Positions 46,296-56,852 of a stretch of 64,000 nucleotides of DNA are shown piece after piece. The notes beneath the pieces were generated by a model. That model was not told where the DNA came from. It made no database searches and was given only the letters and a program-made list of their open reading frames with translations. Numbering within the stretch: position 1 is the stretch's first letter; each line of letters begins with the position of its first letter. Position numbers and translations under genes: made by a program. Origin of the DNA: Longimicrobium terrae (GTDB lineage Bacteria > Gemmatimonadota > Gemmatimonadetes > Longimicrobiales > Longimicrobiaceae); the NCBI RefSeq assembly GCF_014202995.1, contig NZ_JACHIA010000001.1, positions 248,001-312,000 on the forward strand, in the 5' to 3' direction.

Positions 46296-47016
46296 GGGCT
46301 CCTCCAATCGCCTCGACGGGCACGCCGCGCTCCATGGCCAGCTGCTCGCGGGTCGTCAGACCCTGCAGCGCCGCCATGGTGGCATGCACCATGTTGAACG
46401 GGTTGTTGCTCCCCAGCGACTTGGTGAGGATGTCGTGCACGCCCACGCATTCAAGCACCGCGCGCACCGGGCCGCCGGCGATCACGCCGGTACCGGGAGC
46501 CGCGGGGCGAAGCAGCACGCGTCCCGCGCCATGCTCGCCGATGATGTCGTGCGGAACGGTGCCTTCGCGGACCGGCACGCGCACCATGGCGCGGCGGGCC
46601 GAGTCGATGGCCTTGCGCACGGCCTCGGAAACCTCGTTGGCCTTGCCGGTGCCCACACCCACCTTGCCCGCCTGGTCGCCCACGGCCACCAGCGCCGTGA
46701 ACGAGAACCGCCGGCCGCCCTTCACCACCTTGGCCACGCGGTTGATGTGAACGACGTTTTCCTTCAGTTCGCTCTCGCGCCCGCCCTGGCCGCCGCCGCG
46801 GTTGTCGCGGCCGCCGCCCTGGCCGCCGCGTCCGCCGCGATCGTTGCGTCCGCCGCCTTCACCGCCGGGGCCGCCCTGTCCGGGGCCGCCGCGTCCGCGG
46901 CCGCCACCCTGGCCGCCGCCGAAGCCGCCCGGTCGTCCGCCACCCTGGCCGCCGGGGCGTCCACGCCCGCCGCCCGGGCCGCCGCCGAAGCCGCCGCCCT
47001 GTCTGCTCTCAGCCAT
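46288..47016 (-). CDS. rpsE: 30S ribosomal protein S5 with a long Gly/Arg-rich N-terminal extension
   Basis: A 242-residue S5; the usual length is about 165-170. The core from about residue 84 is ordinary ([70 protein letters not shown]). Residues 1-83 are an extension made almost only of Gly, Arg, Gln, Pro and Asp/Asn in GGGRGG- and GGQGG-like units. It begins at an ATG with GGAGAT upstream, has no stop or frame break, and is followed by rpmD. S5 lies by the mRNA entry site, so the tail could contact mRNA or rRNA; that is inference. Confidence 0.96.
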   Translation of the reverse strand: MAESRQGGGFGGGPGGGRGRPGGQGGGRPGGFGGGQGGGRGRGGPGQGGPGGEGGGRNDRGGRGGQGGGRDNRGGGQGGRESELKENVVHINRVAKVVKGGRRFSFTALVAVGDQAGKVGVGTGKANEVSEAVRKAIDSARRAMVRVPVREGTVPHDIIGEHGAGRVLLRPAAPGTGVIAGGPVRAVLECVGVHDILTKSLGSNNPFNMVHATMAALQGLTTREQLAMERGVPVEAIGGARG

Positions 47017-47027
47017 CGCGATCTCCT

Positions 47028-47405
47028 TTAGAACTCGAGGCCGCCCTCGCGGGCGCCCTCGGCGAAGGCCTTGACCCGGCCGTGATAGACGTACCCGCCG
47101 CGGTCGAACACCACCTGGGTGACGCCCATGTCACGGGCCTTCTGGGCCAGCGCCTTGCCCGCGGCATGGCTGGCTTCGGTCTTGGTGAGCTCGGCCCGGC
47201 GGGCGCGCAGCTCGCTGTCCAGCGTGCTCAGCCCCACCAGCGTGCGGCCGGCGATGTCATCAACCACCTGCGCCTCCACGTGGTTGATGGAGCGGTGAAT
47301 GACGAGACGCGGGCGCTCCGAGGTGCCGTGCACCTTGCCGCGGACGCGGCGGTGGCGGCGCGCACGCCGCTCCTCACGCGTCTTGACCCTTCTGGTTCCA
47401 GCCAT
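47028..47405 (-). CDS. rplR: 50S ribosomal protein L18
   Basis: A 125-residue L18, a 5S rRNA-binding protein of the central protuberance. [20 protein letters not shown] and [20 protein letters not shown] are conserved, and the C-terminus [20 protein letters not shown] is the family signature. Normal length; lies between rplF and rpsE as expected for an spc operon. Confidence 0.98.
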   Translation of the reverse strand: MAGTRRVKTREERRARRHRRVRGKVHGTSERPRLVIHRSINHVEAQVVDDIAGRTLVGLSTLDSELRARRAELTKTEASHAAGKALAQKARDMGVTQVVFDRGGYVYHGRVKAFAEGAREGGLEF

Positions 47406-47456
47406 TGGTTCCTCTGGTTGACTATGCGATGATCAGCCGTGGGGGGAGCGGGCGGC

Positions 47457-47996
47457 TTACTTGCCGCCCGCCTTGCCCGCCTTGCGGCGGATCACCTCGC
47501 CCTGGTACTTCACGCCCTTGCCCTTGTACGGCTCGGGCGGACGCAGCGACCGGATTTCGGCCGCCACCTGTCCGACGACTTCCTTGTTGGTCCCGGCGAC
47601 CTCGACCACGGTCGGCGACACGGCCCGCAGGGTGATCCCCTCGGGGGCCTTGTACTCGATCGGGTGCGAGTAGCCCAGCGCCAGCGTGAGGCCGAACGGC
47701 TTGGTCTCGGCGCGGTAGCCCACCCCGACGATTTCCAGCGTCTTGGTGAAGCCGGTGGTCACGCCCTCGATCATGTTGGCCACCAGCGTGCGGCTCAGGC
47801 CGTGCAGCGCGCGGTAGCGCGGCTCGTCCGAGGGACGCTCGACGAGGATCTCGCCCTCTTCGCGGCGCACGATGACGTCGCTGTGCAGCGTGCGCTGCAG
47901 CTCGCCCCTGGGGCCCTTCACCCGAACCGTATTGCCGTCCAGCTGCACGTCCACGCCGGCGGGAACGGGAATCGGCCTTCTTCCGATACGCGACAT
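47457..47996 (-). CDS. rplF: 50S ribosomal protein L6
   Basis: A 179-residue L6 located near the factor-binding site. [19 protein letters not shown] begins the first repeat domain; the C-terminal signature [20 protein letters not shown] is near-invariant and contacts the sarcin-ricin loop. Eleven bases separate it from rpsH. Normal length. Confidence 0.98.
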   Translation of the reverse strand: MSRIGRRPIPVPAGVDVQLDGNTVRVKGPRGELQRTLHSDVIVRREEGEILVERPSDEPRYRALHGLSRTLVANMIEGVTTGFTKTLEIVGVGYRAETKPFGLTLALGYSHPIEYKAPEGITLRAVSPTVVEVAGTNKEVVGQVAAEIRSLRPPEPYKGKGVKYQGEVIRRKAGKAGGK

Positions 47997-48006
47997 CTCG
48001 TTCTCC

Positions 48007-48399
48007 TTACCAGACGTAGGCGATGACTTCGCCGCCCACCTTGGCCGCGCGGGCCTCGCGGTCGGTCATGACCCCGCGGGAGGTGGAAAGCACTGCCATC
48101 CCCAGGCCGTTGCGGACCCTGGGGATTTCTTCGACACCCACGTACTTGCGCAGCCCGGGCTTGCTGATGCGGCGCAGCTCGCGGATGACCGGCTTCTCCT
48201 GGTAGTATTTCAGATACAGGCGAAGCTGGCCGAAGCGGCCGTCGTCCAAGACCTTGTAGTCGTGGATGTAGTGATTTTCCTTGAGAAGGCGCGCAACTTC
48301 CACCTTCAGCTTCGAAACCGGCATGTCCACCCGGCGGTGACGCGCCATTTGCGCGTTCCGGATACGGGTGAGCAGGTCGGCGATCGGATCCGTCAACAT
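48007..48399 (-). CDS. rpsH: 30S ribosomal protein S8
   Basis: A 130-residue S8, which binds 16S rRNA helix 21 and in Escherichia coli also represses spc m[23 protein letters not shown] begins the protein and [20 protein letters not shown] near the end is the conserved RNA-binding loop. The spacer upstream is 176 bases long and contains a plausible internal promoter, so the rpsH-onward half may be boosted separately. Confidence 0.98.
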   Translation of the reverse strand: MLTDPIADLLTRIRNAQMARHRRVDMPVSKLKVEVARLLKENHYIHDYKVLDDGRFGQLRLYLKYYQEKPVIRELRRISKPGLRKYVGVEEIPRVRNGLGMAVLSTSRGVMTDREARAAKVGGEVIAYVW

Positions 48400-48481
48400 G
48401 CTCGTACTCCTCTAGTATCCGGCGAAAGGGGTGTCGCGCCGGACTTGAAGGAAAGGGGTTGTCAAAAAGTGCGAAGCCACA

Positions 48482-48511
48482 AGCCTAACAGCGACCCGGC
48501 CCCTCCGTCAA
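48482..48511 (-). promoter_or_regulatory. Possible internal promoter upstream of rpsH
   Basis: On the minus strand TTGACG (48511-48506) and TAGGCT (48487-48482), 18 bases apart, lie in the unusually long rpsN-rpsH spacer, about 83 bases before the rpsH ATG. The -10 box is weak (three matches). Confidence 0.4.
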
Positions 48512-48575
48512 CCGCGCGGGGCGGTTTGATGAAGGGCCGGGGCGCCGCGAAGGACGGGCTTCGCGAGGGTGCAGC

Positions 48576-48761
48576 CTACCAGCTCGCCTTGCGCACGCCC
48601 GGAATCTCGCCGCGCAGCGCCTGCTCGCGGAAGCAGATGCGGCACAGTCCGAACTTGCGCAGGAACGCGCGAGGACGGCCGCAGCGATTGCACCGGTTGT
48701 AGCCGCGCACGCCGAACTTGGGCTTGCGGTTGGTCTTCTCGATCAGGGCCTTGCGTGCCAT
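48576..48761 (-). CDS. rpsN: 30S ribosomal protein S14, zinc type (type Z)
   Basis: A 61-residue short S14 with two CxxC pairs ([20 protein letters not shown]) that bind zinc. [20 protein letters not shown] is typical. The ATG at 48761 is the family start; a frame reaching 48800 adds unconserved residues. It assembles into the 30S head. Between rplE and rpsH as expected. Confidence 0.97.
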   Translation of the reverse strand: MARKALIEKTNRKPKFGVRGYNRCNRCGRPRAFLRKFGLCRICFREQALRGEIPGVRKASW

Positions 48762-48789
48762 GAGCGTTGGTCTCGGGTTCGATGGTCCT

Positions 48790-48872
48790 GCACCGGACAC
48801 CCAGTGTCCGGTGCCGCGTGCCCAGCGCCCTTCACGGCCTCACCGGGCACCGGGCACTTCCGTACTGGGCAC
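48790..48872. repeat. Compound palindromic element in the rplE-rpsN spacer
   Basis: First a perfect 11-base hairpin (48790-48800 with 48804-48814, loop CCA), then arms GTGCCCAG (48818-48825) and CTGGGCAC (48865-48872) flanking CACCGGGCACCGGGCAC. The units match the GTGCCCAG-type core of neighbouring spacers. Confidence 0.65.
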
Positions 48873-48882
48873 CGCTGAGAAA

Positions 48883-49461
48883 TCAGCCCGCGTTCACCTG
48901 AACGGGGGACTCGTTGCGGAACGGCATTCCCAGTTCGCGCAGGAGCGAAAGCGCCTGGTCGTCGCGGTTGGTCGACGAAACGATGGTGATGTCCAGACCG
49001 TGGATCTGGTCCACCTTGTCGTAGTCGATCTCCGGAAAGATCAGCTGCTCCTTGACGCCCATCGTGTAGTTGCCCCGGCCGTCGAACGAGCGGGTGCTCA
49101 CGCCGCGGAAGTCGCGGATGCGCGGCATCGCCACGTTGATCAGGCGGTCCAGGAACTCCCACATCCGGTCGCGGCGCAGCGTCACCGACGCGCCCACCGG
49201 CTGGTTTTCGCGCAGGCCGAAGTTGCTGATGGCCTTCTTGGCGCGGGTCACCACCGGCTTCTGGCCGGTGATCTGCCCCAGCTCCGCCACGACGCCGTCG
49301 AGCAGCTTGGGGTTCTTGTTGGCCTCGCCCATGCCCACGTTGAGCACGATCTTCGTCAGCTTGGGAATCTGCATCGAGCTGCTGAAGCCGTACTCCTGCT
49401 GGAGCTTGGCGCGGACCTGGTCTTCGTAGAAGCGCTGAAGGCGCGGCTTCTGGTTCGCCAT
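48883..49461 (-). CDS. rplE: 50S ribosomal protein L5
   Basis: A 192-residue L5 that binds 5S rRNA and touches the P-site t[23 protein letters not shown] and [20 protein letters not shown] are diagnostic, and [20 protein letters not shown] near the end is conserved. Its upstream spacer (144 bases) and downstream spacer both hold palindromic elements. Normal length. Confidence 0.98.
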   Translation of the reverse strand: MANQKPRLQRFYEDQVRAKLQQEYGFSSSMQIPKLTKIVLNVGMGEANKNPKLLDGVVAELGQITGQKPVVTRAKKAISNFGLRENQPVGASVTLRRDRMWEFLDRLINVAMPRIRDFRGVSTRSFDGRGNYTMGVKEQLIFPEIDYDKVDQIHGLDITIVSSTNRDDQALSLLRELGMPFRNESPVQVNAG

Positions 49462-49535
49462 GTGTGTTCTCCGTTCCGTATCCCCCGCGCGGCGAAGCCC
49501 GGGAGGGCGGTCACGAGTAAAAAGTGAAAGTGCGA

Positions 49536-49591
49536 AGTGCTCAGTACCCGGCCTCCGGCGCCTGGTTCACGGGCACCGGAGACTGGGCACT
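49536..49591. repeat. Palindromic element in the rplX-rplE spacer
   Basis: AGTGCTCAGT (49536-49545) and ACTGGGCACT (49582-49591) pair at nine of ten positions; inner CCTCCGG and CCGGAG segments add to the stem. The core is the same as in the adk-secY element. Confidence 0.6.
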
Positions 49592-49605
49592 GGGACCTCG
49601 TTTCG

Positions 49606-49932
49606 TCAGACCCGCGGAATGACGCGGCCCGAACGGACGGCCACGCGCTCGCGCTTGCCGTCGGTGCCCGCCGCGCGGCGAACGCGCGTGGGCTCGCCCG
49701 AGGCGGGATCCAGCAGCATCACGTTGCTGACGTGGATCGGCGCCTCGAACTCCACGATCCCACCCTCGGGGTTGGTCTGCGAGGGCTTCATGTGGCGCTT
49801 GCGGCGGTTGACGCCGTCCACCACCACGCGGCTCTTGTCGGGCTCCACGCGGATGACGGTGCCTTCCTGCCCCTTGTAGTTGCCGCTGATGACCTTGACC
49901 CGGTCACCCTTGCGGATGTTGAGCTTGGGCAT
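49606..49932 (-). CDS. rplX: 50S ribosomal protein L24
   Basis: A 108-residue L24, one of the two initiators of 50S assembly. The KOW motif is KGDRVKVISGNYKGQEGTVI at residues 8-27, and VDGVNRRKRHMKPSQTNPEG follows. It has no zinc cysteines. The ATG overlaps the rplN stop by one base (TGATG). Confidence 0.98.
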   Translation of the reverse strand: MPKLNIRKGDRVKVISGNYKGQEGTVIRVEPDKSRVVVDGVNRRKRHMKPSQTNPEGGIVEFEAPIHVSNVMLLDPASGEPTRVRRAAGTDGKRERVAVRSGRVIPRV

Positions 49933-50300
49933 CAGATGACCTCCGGGGCCAGCGACACGATCTTCATGTATCGCTTGTCGCGCAGCTCGCGGGCAACCGG
50001 CCCGAAGATGCGGGTGGCGCGGGGCTCGCCCGCGTCGTTGATGATGACGGCCGCGTTCTCGTCGAAGCGGATGTACGAGCCGTCCTTGCGGCGCACGTTG
50101 CGGGTGGTTCGCACCACGACCGCCTTGGCGACGTCGCCCTTCTTCACCGTGCCGTCGGGAAGCGCGTCCTTCACGGCCACGATGATGCGATCGCCCACCG
50201 AGGCATAGCGGCGCTTCGACCCGCCCAGCACACGGATGACCAGCGCGCGCTTGGCGCCGGAGTTGTCCGCGATCCGGACGATGGATTCCTGCTGCAGCAT
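49932..50300 (-). CDS. rplN: 50S ribosomal protein L14
   Basis: A 122-residue L14 at the subunit interface (bridge B8). [20 protein letters not shown] and [20 protein letters not shown] are near-invariant, as is [20 protein letters not shown]. Normal length; overlaps rplX by one base. Confidence 0.99.
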   Translation of the reverse strand: MLQQESIVRIADNSGAKRALVIRVLGGSKRRYASVGDRIIVAVKDALPDGTVKKGDVAKAVVVRTTRNVRRKDGSYIRFDENAAVIINDAGEPRATRIFGPVARELRDKRYMKIVSLAPEVI

Positions 50301-50383
50301 TGCGTCTGCTCCCTATTCTCTTCCAGAGGGCCGGCCGCGGCGCGAAGGACGTTCGTCCCCCGCCCCGCCCCTGGCCGCCGTGT

Positions 50384-50674
50384 TCAGCGGGCTCGCTCGA
50401 TCAGTTCCGACACGCGCCAGCGCTTGAGCTTGCTCAGCGGGCGGGTTTCGGTAATGCGCACGGTGTCACCGACGTGAAACTCGTTGTTCTCGTCGTGCGC
50501 GTGGTACTTCTTGGTGCGCGTCACCTGCTTGCCGTACAGCGGGTGGGCGTACCGGCGCTCCACCTTCACCACGACCGTCTTGTCGCCCTTGTCGGAAACG
50601 ACGACGCCCGTGCGGGTCTTGCGGCGGTTGCGCTCGTCCTGCTGCTCAACGGCCTGGGTGTTCTCGGCGGCCAT
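50384..50674 (-). CDS. rpsQ: 30S ribosomal protein S17
   Basis: A 96-residue S17 (OB fold, 16S 5' domain). After a short acidic lead come [20 protein letters not shown] and [20 protein letters not shown], then [20 protein letters not shown]. The ATG directly follows the rpmC TAA. Slightly longer at the N-terminus than the Escherichia coli protein. Confidence 0.98.
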   Translation of the reverse strand: MAAENTQAVEQQDERNRRKTRTGVVVSDKGDKTVVVKVERRYAHPLYGKQVTRTKKYHAHDENNEFHVGDTVRITETRPLSKLKRWRVSELIERAR

Positions 50675-50875
50675 TTAGCGACCCTCCTTCTGGTCACGCG
50701 CGCGCTGCACCGTCTTGAGACGGGCGATGTCGCGGCGAATGGTGCGGAGCAGCGTGGGATTTTCCAGCTGCTGCGTGGCGGCGCGGAAGCGCAGCCGGAA
50801 ACGTTCTTCCTGAAGCTGCTGGATGCGCTCGGCGATTTCCTGCGCCGTCATCTCGCGGATCTCGGTACCCTTCAC
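50675..50875 (-). CDS. rpmC: 50S ribosomal protein L29
   Basis: A 66-residue two-helix L29 near the exit tunnel, the docking site for trigger factor and [23 protein letters not shown] and [20 protein letters not shown] are typical. The GTG start overlaps the rplP TGA (GTGA) and the stop abuts rpsQ. Confidence 0.97.
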   Translation of the reverse strand: MKGTEIREMTAQEIAERIQQLQEERFRLRFRAATQQLENPTLLRTIRRDIARLKTVQRARDQKEGR

Positions 50876-51321
50876 GCCTCACCTCCCTCGGTGGTTGCGG
50901 CGGCCGGGGCCGTCTTTTCGCGGACGACGAACTTGCACTTCACCGGGAGCTTGGCCGAGGCCAGCTCCATCGCGCGCTTCGCCGTTTCCAGCGTGACGCC
51001 CTCGAGCTCGAACATGATGCGGCCGGGCTTCACCACGGCGACCCACGCCTCGGGGTTGCCCTTGCCCTTGCCCATGCGGACTTCAAGGGGCTTCTTGGTG
51101 ATGGACTTGGCCGGAAAGATCCGGATCCACACCTTGCCGCCGCGCTTGATGTGGCGCGTCATGGCGATACGGGCGGCCTCGATGGTCCGGTTGGTGATCC
51201 ACCCGGGCTCAAGGGCCTGCAGGCCGTAGTCGCCGAACGCCACATAGTTGCCGCGGGTGGCCTTGCCACGCATGCGGCCCTTCATCTGCTTGCGGTACTT
51301 GACTCTCTTGGGAGCGAGCAT
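50872..51321 (-). CDS. rplP: 50S ribosomal protein L16
   Basis: A 149-residue L16, close to the peptidyl-transferase centre and A-site t[23 protein letters not shown] and [20 protein letters not shown] are diagnostic; the segment [20 protein letters not shown] contains the Arg that is hydroxylated in some bacteria. The last 12 residues are an Ala/Thr-rich tail beyond the usual end. Confidence 0.98.
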   Translation of the reverse strand: MLAPKRVKYRKQMKGRMRGKATRGNYVAFGDYGLQALEPGWITNRTIEAARIAMTRHIKRGGKVWIRIFPAKSITKKPLEVRMGKGKGNPEAWVAVVKPGRIMFELEGVTLETAKRAMELASAKLPVKCKFVVREKTAPAAATTEGGEA

Positions 51322-51335
51322 GATTCCGTCTCTCC

Positions 51336-51998
51336 TTACGCGTCGGTCGAGTAGGTCCGGCCACGCCGGTTCTCGACGACTTCACCCTTGAACACCCACA
51401 CCTTGACGCCGATGGTGCCGAAGGTGGTGCGAGCGGTGGACTGCGCGTAGTCGATGTCCGCGCGCAGCGTCTGGAGCGGAATCCGCCCCTCCTTGTATCC
51501 TTCGGTGCGCGCGATTTCGGCGCCGTTCAGGCGGCCGGCGAGCTGCACCTTGATTCCCTCGGCGCCGCTGCGCATGGCGTTCTGAACCGCGCGCTTCATG
51601 GCGCGGCGGAACGAAACGCGCTGCACGAGCTGGTGGGCGATGCTGTCGCCGATCAGCTGGGCGTTCACCTCGGGGCGCTTCACTTCTTCCACGTTGATCG
51701 CCACTTCGTTGCCGGGCGAAAGGCGCGAAAGCTCGTCGCGGAGCTTGTCGACCTCGCTGCCGCCCTTGCCGATCACCACGCCGGGACGGGCGGTGTGAAG
51801 GGTGACGATCGTCTTGCCGGGCTTGCGCTCGATCTCGACTTCGGCGATGGAGGCGTGGCCCAGGCGCTGGTGCAGGTACTTGCGCAGGGTCTCGTCTTCC
51901 ATCAACAGCTTGGGAAAGTCACGCTCGGCGTACCAGCGCGACTTCCAGGTGGCCACGATCCCCAGCCGGAATCCTCTCGGATGCGTCTTCTGTCCCAC
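51336..51998 (-). CDS. rpsC: 30S ribosomal protein S3
   Basis: A 220-residue S3 at the mRNA entry channel. [20 protein letters not shown] opens the protein, the KH domain has [20 protein letters not shown], and [20 protein letters not shown] and [20 protein letters not shown] complete the C-terminal domain. Start is a GTG. It sits directly after rplV in transcription order and next to S5 in the ribosome, which here has the long tail. Confidence 0.98.
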   Translation of the reverse strand: MGQKTHPRGFRLGIVATWKSRWYAERDFPKLLMEDETLRKYLHQRLGHASIAEVEIERKPGKTIVTLHTARPGVVIGKGGSEVDKLRDELSRLSPGNEVAINVEEVKRPEVNAQLIGDSIAHQLVQRVSFRRAMKRAVQNAMRSGAEGIKVQLAGRLNGAEIARTEGYKEGRIPLQTLRADIDYAQSTARTTFGTIGVKVWVFKGEVVENRRGRTYSTDA

Positions 51999-52000
51999 GA

Positions 52001-52351
52001 TTACTCCTTGCGGTCGACGATGATCGTGACGTGGCTGGTGCGCTTCAGGATCGGCGTCGCGCGCCCCATGGCGCGCGGGCTGAACCGCTTCAGCGTCCGG
52101 CCCTCGTTCACGTAGGCCTCCCGGACCACAAGGTCGTCCACGTCGAGGAAGCTTCCCGCGGCTTCGGCCTTCTGCGTGGCGTTGGCCACGGCGGAGCGCA
52201 GGGTCTTCTCGACGGGCGTGGTGGCCGCCTTCTTCGAGAATTTGAGGATGGAGTAGGCTTCGTTCACCCCGCGGCCGCGGATCAGGTCCACGATCAGCCG
52301 CATCTTGCGGGGGCTCATCCCGATGCTACGGGCGATGGCGCGAGCTTGCAT
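52001..52351 (-). CDS. rplV: 50S ribosomal protein L22
   Basis: A 116-residue L22 whose hairpin lines the exit tunnel. [20 protein letters not shown] begins the conserved part; [20 protein letters not shown] is the tunnel hairpin and tail. The ATG at 52351 is the family start, though the open frame runs into rpsS. Normal length. Confidence 0.98.
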   Translation of the reverse strand: MQARAIARSIGMSPRKMRLIVDLIRGRGVNEAYSILKFSKKAATTPVEKTLRSAVANATQKAEAAGSFLDVDDLVVREAYVNEGRTLKRFSPRAMGRATPILKRTSHVTIIVDRKE

Positions 52352-52371
52352 TAGAATATCCTTTCTCGCGC

Positions 52372-52659
52372 TCAGCGCGCCTTGGCGCGCTTGTCGACGA
52401 GCTTGCCGCCGTGGCCCCGGAAGGTCCGCGTGGGAGCAAATTCGCCGAGCTTGTGCCCGACCATGTTCTCGGTGAGGTACACCGGAATGAACTTGTTTCC
52501 GTTGTGCACGGCCAGCGTGTGGCCGATGAACTCGGGGGTGATGGTGGAAGCGCGCGACCAGGTCTTGAGAACCCGGCGCTCGTTCCGCTCGTTCATCAGA
52601 CGAACCTTCTTCAGGAGGCTTTCCTCCACGAAGGGGCCCTTCTTCAGACTCCTCGGCAT
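52372..52659 (-). CDS. rpsS: 30S ribosomal protein S19
   Basis: A 95-residue S19 in the 30S head. [19 protein letters not shown] is the exact family start, supporting the ATG at 52659 over a longer frame. [20 protein letters not shown] and [19 protein letters not shown] follow. A 181-base spacer upstream separates it from rplB and contains palindromes. Confidence 0.98.
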   Translation of the reverse strand: MPRSLKKGPFVEESLLKKVRLMNERNERRVLKTWSRASTITPEFIGHTLAVHNGNKFIPVYLTENMVGHKLGEFAPTRTFRGHGGKLVDKRAKAR

Positions 52660-52762
52660 TGGTGTCTTTCTCGCTCTTAGTCCCTGGTCCCCCGGCGCCG
52701 TGCCGGGGGCGGAGCCCACGTGCGGGACGTTCCCGCAGTGGTGGGCGCGCCTCGGGGTGAAC

Positions 52763-52828
52763 TGCTGAGTGCGTCAGTGCGGGCTGCGTGAGTGCGGAAG
52801 GAGTCCTCCCGCACTCACGCACTCAGCA
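52763..52828. repeat. Compound palindrome in the rplB-rpsS spacer
   Basis: Outer arms TGCTGAGTGCG (52763-52773) and CGCACTCAGCA (52818-52828) and inner arms TGAGTGCGG (52789-52797) and CCGCACTCA (52809-52817) are all perfect. The left side contains an extra near-repeat (TCAGTGCGGGCTGCG). It is built on a TGAGTGCG unit and differs from the GTGCCCAG family. Confidence 0.7.
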
Positions 52829-52840
52829 CTTCCGCACCTT

Positions 52841-53683
52841 TTACTTGGTCGCCCGGCCGCGCTTGCGGCCGCGGACGATCAGGCGCGTCGACGCCTTCTT
52901 GTGACGGCGCGTCTTCACGCCTTCGGGCTTGCCCCACGGGGTCACCGGGGGACGTCCGCCCGAAGTCTTGCCCTCGCCGCCGCCCATCGGGTGGTCGACG
53001 GGGTTCATGGCCACGCCGCGCACCTTGGGACGCTTGCCGCGCCACCGGTTCGCGCCGGCCTTGCCGATGCTCTGCTTCTCATGGTCCACGTTGCCCACCT
53101 GGCCGACGGTGGCCATGCACTCGCGGCGCACCATGCGGACTTCCGTGCTGGGCATGCGCAGCGTGACGTGCTCGCCTTCCTTGGCCACCACCTGCACGCC
53201 GGCGCCGGCCGAGCGGGCCATCTGGCCGCCCTTGCCCGGACGAAGCTCCACGTTGTGCACCGTGGTGCCCAGCGGGATCTCCGAAAGCGGCATGGCGTTG
53301 CCCACGCGGATGTCGGAGCCGGAGCCCTGCTCCACGCGGTCACCCACCTTGATGCCGCGGGGCGCCAGGATGTAGCGCCGCTCGCCGTCCTCGTACACCA
53401 CCAGCGCGATGTTGGCGGTGCGGTTGGGGTCGTACTCCACGCGCTCCACCTTGCCGGGCACGCCCGGCTTGTTGCGCTTGAAGTCGACGATGCGGTAGAT
53501 CCGCTTGTGGCCGCCGCCGCGGCGGCGGCTGGTCACGTGGCCGTGATGGTTGCGGCCGCCCGACTTGGTAATGGCCTCGGTGAGCGCCTTTTCCGGGCGC
53601 CCGTCGTGCGTCACCTCGGCGAAATCGCTGATGGAGCGAAAGCGCGTGCCGGGCGTAATGGGCCTGAACTGCTTGGTCGGCAT
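52841..53683 (-). CDS. rplB: 50S ribosomal protein L2
   Basis: A 280-residue L2 needed for subunit joining and peptidyl transfer. [19 protein letters not shown] near residue 43 and [20 protein letters not shown], with the key His in the conserved VDHPMGGG block, are invariant. The C-terminus is rich in Lys and Arg. Normal length and position in the S10 operon. Confidence 0.99.
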   Translation of the reverse strand: MPTKQFRPITPGTRFRSISDFAEVTHDGRPEKALTEAITKSGGRNHHGHVTSRRRGGGHKRIYRIVDFKRNKPGVPGKVERVEYDPNRTANIALVVYEDGERRYILAPRGIKVGDRVEQGSGSDIRVGNAMPLSEIPLGTTVHNVELRPGKGGQMARSAGAGVQVVAKEGEHVTLRMPSTEVRMVRRECMATVGQVGNVDHEKQSIGKAGANRWRGKRPKVRGVAMNPVDHPMGGGEGKTSGGRPPVTPWGKPEGVKTRRHKKASTRLIVRGRKRGRATK

Positions 53684-53687
53684 TGTG

Positions 53688-53978
53688 TTACACCCCCTCG
53701 AAGATCTCGATGGAGTCGCCCTCTGCGAGGGTGACCACGGCCTTCTTCCACGAGGCCTTCCGGCCCGCCCACTTGCCCATGCGCTTCATCTTGCCGGCGT
53801 AGCGCAGGGTGCGGACGGCCGTCACCTTGACGTTGAACTGCTTCTCGATCGCGTAGGCGATCTCGATCTTGTTGGCGTCGTTGGCCACCACGAAGGTGTA
53901 GGCGCCGTGCTGGTCCAGCTGGACGTGACTCTTTTCAGTCACCATCGGGCGGACCAGGATCTCGCTGACGTTACGCAT
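53688..53978 (-). CDS. rplW: 50S ribosomal protein L23
   Basis: A 96-residue L23 at the exit tunnel, docking site for nascent-chain factors. [20 protein letters not shown] and [19 protein letters not shown]-like segments (here [19 protein letters not shown]) are typical, with [20 protein letters not shown]. The ATG at 53978 overlaps the rplD stop by eight bases; a 74-residue upstream extension in the same frame is the shadow of rplD. Confidence 0.97.
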   Translation of the reverse strand: MRNVSEILVRPMVTEKSHVQLDQHGAYTFVVANDANKIEIAYAIEKQFNVKVTAVRTLRYAGKMKRMGKWAGRKASWKKAVVTLAEGDSIEIFEGV

Positions 53979-54612
53979 GGACGGCCTCCTCGGTGCGCCC
54001 GACGGCCTCGAGGGCCGACTGCTCGATGATGACCTGGCGCGCCTTGAGGACGACGTAGGCCGACGCCTGCGAGAACGGGAGCACTTCCACGTTCGGCAGG
54101 TTGCGGAACGAGCGGAGCACCGTGTTCTTGCTGCCGTCCGTGAGCACCAGGACGCGCTTGGCGTCGGCGACTCCCATGCGGCCCAGCAGCGACAGTGCAA
54201 CCTTGGTCTTGGGGGTGTCGAACGCCAGGCGCTCCACCACCACGATTTCGCCGTTGTTCGCCCGCTGGTTGAACGCCGAGCGGCGGGCCAGGGCCTTCAC
54301 CTTGCGCGGCACGTCCTGGTGGTACGAACGCGGGTGCGGGCCGAACACGATGCCGCCGCCGCGCCAGTGCGGCGCACGGATGGAGCCCTGCCGCGCGCGG
54401 CCGGTGCCCTTCTGGCGCCACGGCTTGCGGGCGCCGCCCGAAACGTTGGCGCGGGTCTTGGTGGCGTGCGTGCCCTGGCGCTGGTTGGCCAGGTACGCCT
54501 TGATCACCTGGTGCAGCACCGGCTCGTTGATGATGCCGTCAAAGAGCTCCGCGGGGAGCTCGAACGCATCGCCGGGCTCGCCGGCGGCGTTGAAGAAACG
54601 TGCAGTTGCCAT
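53971..54612 (-). CDS. rplD: 50S ribosomal protein L4
   Basis: A 213-residue L4; its loop reaches the exit tunnel, and in Escherichia coli the free protein represses its own operon. RQGTHATKTRANVSGGARKP and WRQKGTGRARQGSIRAPHWR are the tunnel loop; FGPHPRSYHQDVPRKVKALA follows. An initial 20 residues (FFNAAGEPGDAFELPAELF) are as usual. It overlaps rplW. Confidence 0.98.
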   Translation of the reverse strand: MATARFFNAAGEPGDAFELPAELFDGIINEPVLHQVIKAYLANQRQGTHATKTRANVSGGARKPWRQKGTGRARQGSIRAPHWRGGGIVFGPHPRSYHQDVPRKVKALARRSAFNQRANNGEIVVVERLAFDTPKTKVALSLLGRMGVADAKRVLVLTDGSKNTVLRSFRNLPNVEVLPFSQASAYVVLKARQVIIEQSALEAVGRTEEAVHA

Positions 54613-54626
54613 TTTTCAGGATCCCC

Positions 54627-55244
54627 TTACTGCCGCGTGACGAAGACGTAGCCGTTCACGGGACCCGGCACGGCTCCGCGCACGTACAGCAGGTTCCGCT
54701 CGGCGTCGACCTTGGCCACCAGCAGGTTGCGCACGGTCTGCTGCGCGTCGCCCATGTGGCCGGGCATGCGCTTGCCCTTGATGACGCGCGACGGGTTGGT
54801 GCCGGCGCCGATGGAGCCCGGAGCGCGGTGCACGCGGGTGGCGCCGTGCGAGGCGCGTCCGCCGCCGAATCCGTGGCGCTTCATGACGCCCTGGAAGCCG
54901 CGGCCCTTGGTGACGCCCGTCACCTTGACGCGCAGTCCGCGCTCGAAGCCGTCCACCGTCACGCTCTCGCCCAGGGCGGGAGCGGCGTCGAAGCGGAACT
55001 CCTTGAGCACCGCGGGCGCGGCCTCGAGGCCGGCCTTGGTGGCGTGGCCCTTTTCCGCGCTGGTGGCGCGGGTGGCCTTCTTGGCGCCGAATCCGAGCTG
55101 AACGGCCGCGTAGCCGTCCTTCTCGTCGGTGCGAACCTGTACCACGGGGCAGGGCCCCGCTTCAATGACGGTCACGGGCACGACGGCTCCGGACTCGTCG
55201 AAGATCTGGGTCATCCCCAGCTTCCGTCCGATGATTCCCGACAT
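54627..55244 (-). CDS. rplC: 50S ribosomal protein L3
   Basis: A 205-residue L3, an early assembly protein reaching the peptidyl-transferase centre. [19 protein letters not shown] fits the family start, so the ATG at 55244, with GAGGAGA upstream, is used rather than a frame to 55283 that would overlap rps[21 protein letters not shown] holds the Gln that is methylated in Escherichia coli. Confidence 0.98.
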   Translation of the reverse strand: MSGIIGRKLGMTQIFDESGAVVPVTVIEAGPCPVVQVRTDEKDGYAAVQLGFGAKKATRATSAEKGHATKAGLEAAPAVLKEFRFDAAPALGESVTVDGFERGLRVKVTGVTKGRGFQGVMKRHGFGGGRASHGATRVHRAPGSIGAGTNPSRVIKGKRMPGHMGDAQQTVRNLLVAKVDAERNLLYVRGAVPGPVNGYVFVTRQ

Positions 55245-55254
55245 CGAGGTCTCC

Positions 55255-55563
55255 TCAGTCCACCTTGATCTCGACGTCGACACCGGCCGGAAGATCCAGC
55301 TTGGTCAGAGCGTCGACGGTCTGCGGGCGCGAGTCCAGGATATCGATGACGCGCTTGTGCGTCTTCAGCTCGAACTGCTCGCGGCTCTTCTTGTCCACGT
55401 GCGGAGACCGCAGAACGGTCCACCGCTGAATCCGCGTGGGCAGCGGAATGGGGCCGCTGACGCGGGCTCCCGTCTTTTCCGCCGTGCGGACGATGTCGGC
55501 CGTGGTCTGATCGATCACCGCGTGATCGAAGCCCTTCAGCCGAATGCGAATCTTGCCTGCCAT
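55255..55563 (-). CDS. rpsJ: 30S ribosomal protein S10
   Basis: A 102-residue S10, also known as the antitermination factor Nus[21 protein letters not shown] and the loop [20 protein letters not shown] with [20 protein letters not shown] are typical. It is the first S10-operon gene, 95 bases after tuf, without a clear promoter of its own, so it is likely co-transcribed with tuf. Confidence 0.99.
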   Translation of the reverse strand: MAGKIRIRLKGFDHAVIDQTTADIVRTAEKTGARVSGPIPLPTRIQRWTVLRSPHVDKKSREQFELKTHKRVIDILDSRPQTVDALTKLDLPAGVDVEIKVD

Positions 55564-55658
55564 GTATGTAAGTCCGGTTGACGTTGTTCAGAAGCTCAGG
55601 TGCGAACAGAGGCGCGGGGCGGCACCAGGCCGTCCCGCGCTCCTTACGCCAACCGTCT

Positions 55659-56852
<1,194 letters not shown>

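Noticed and set aside
46768-47016. Idea that the Gly-rich S5 N-terminus is a frameshift or sequencing artefact
   Set aside because: It is continuous and in frame with the S5 core, starts at an ATG with a ribosome-binding site, and the neighbouring gene spacing is normal.
41537-52828. Possible CRISPR array from repeated spacer palindromes
   Set aside because: Units are scattered between different genes, imperfect and not regularly spaced; no cas genes are present.
53979-54200. 74-residue N-terminal extension of L23
   Set aside because: It is the out-of-frame image of rplD, rich in Ser/Arg/Cys, and L23 has a good start at 53,978.
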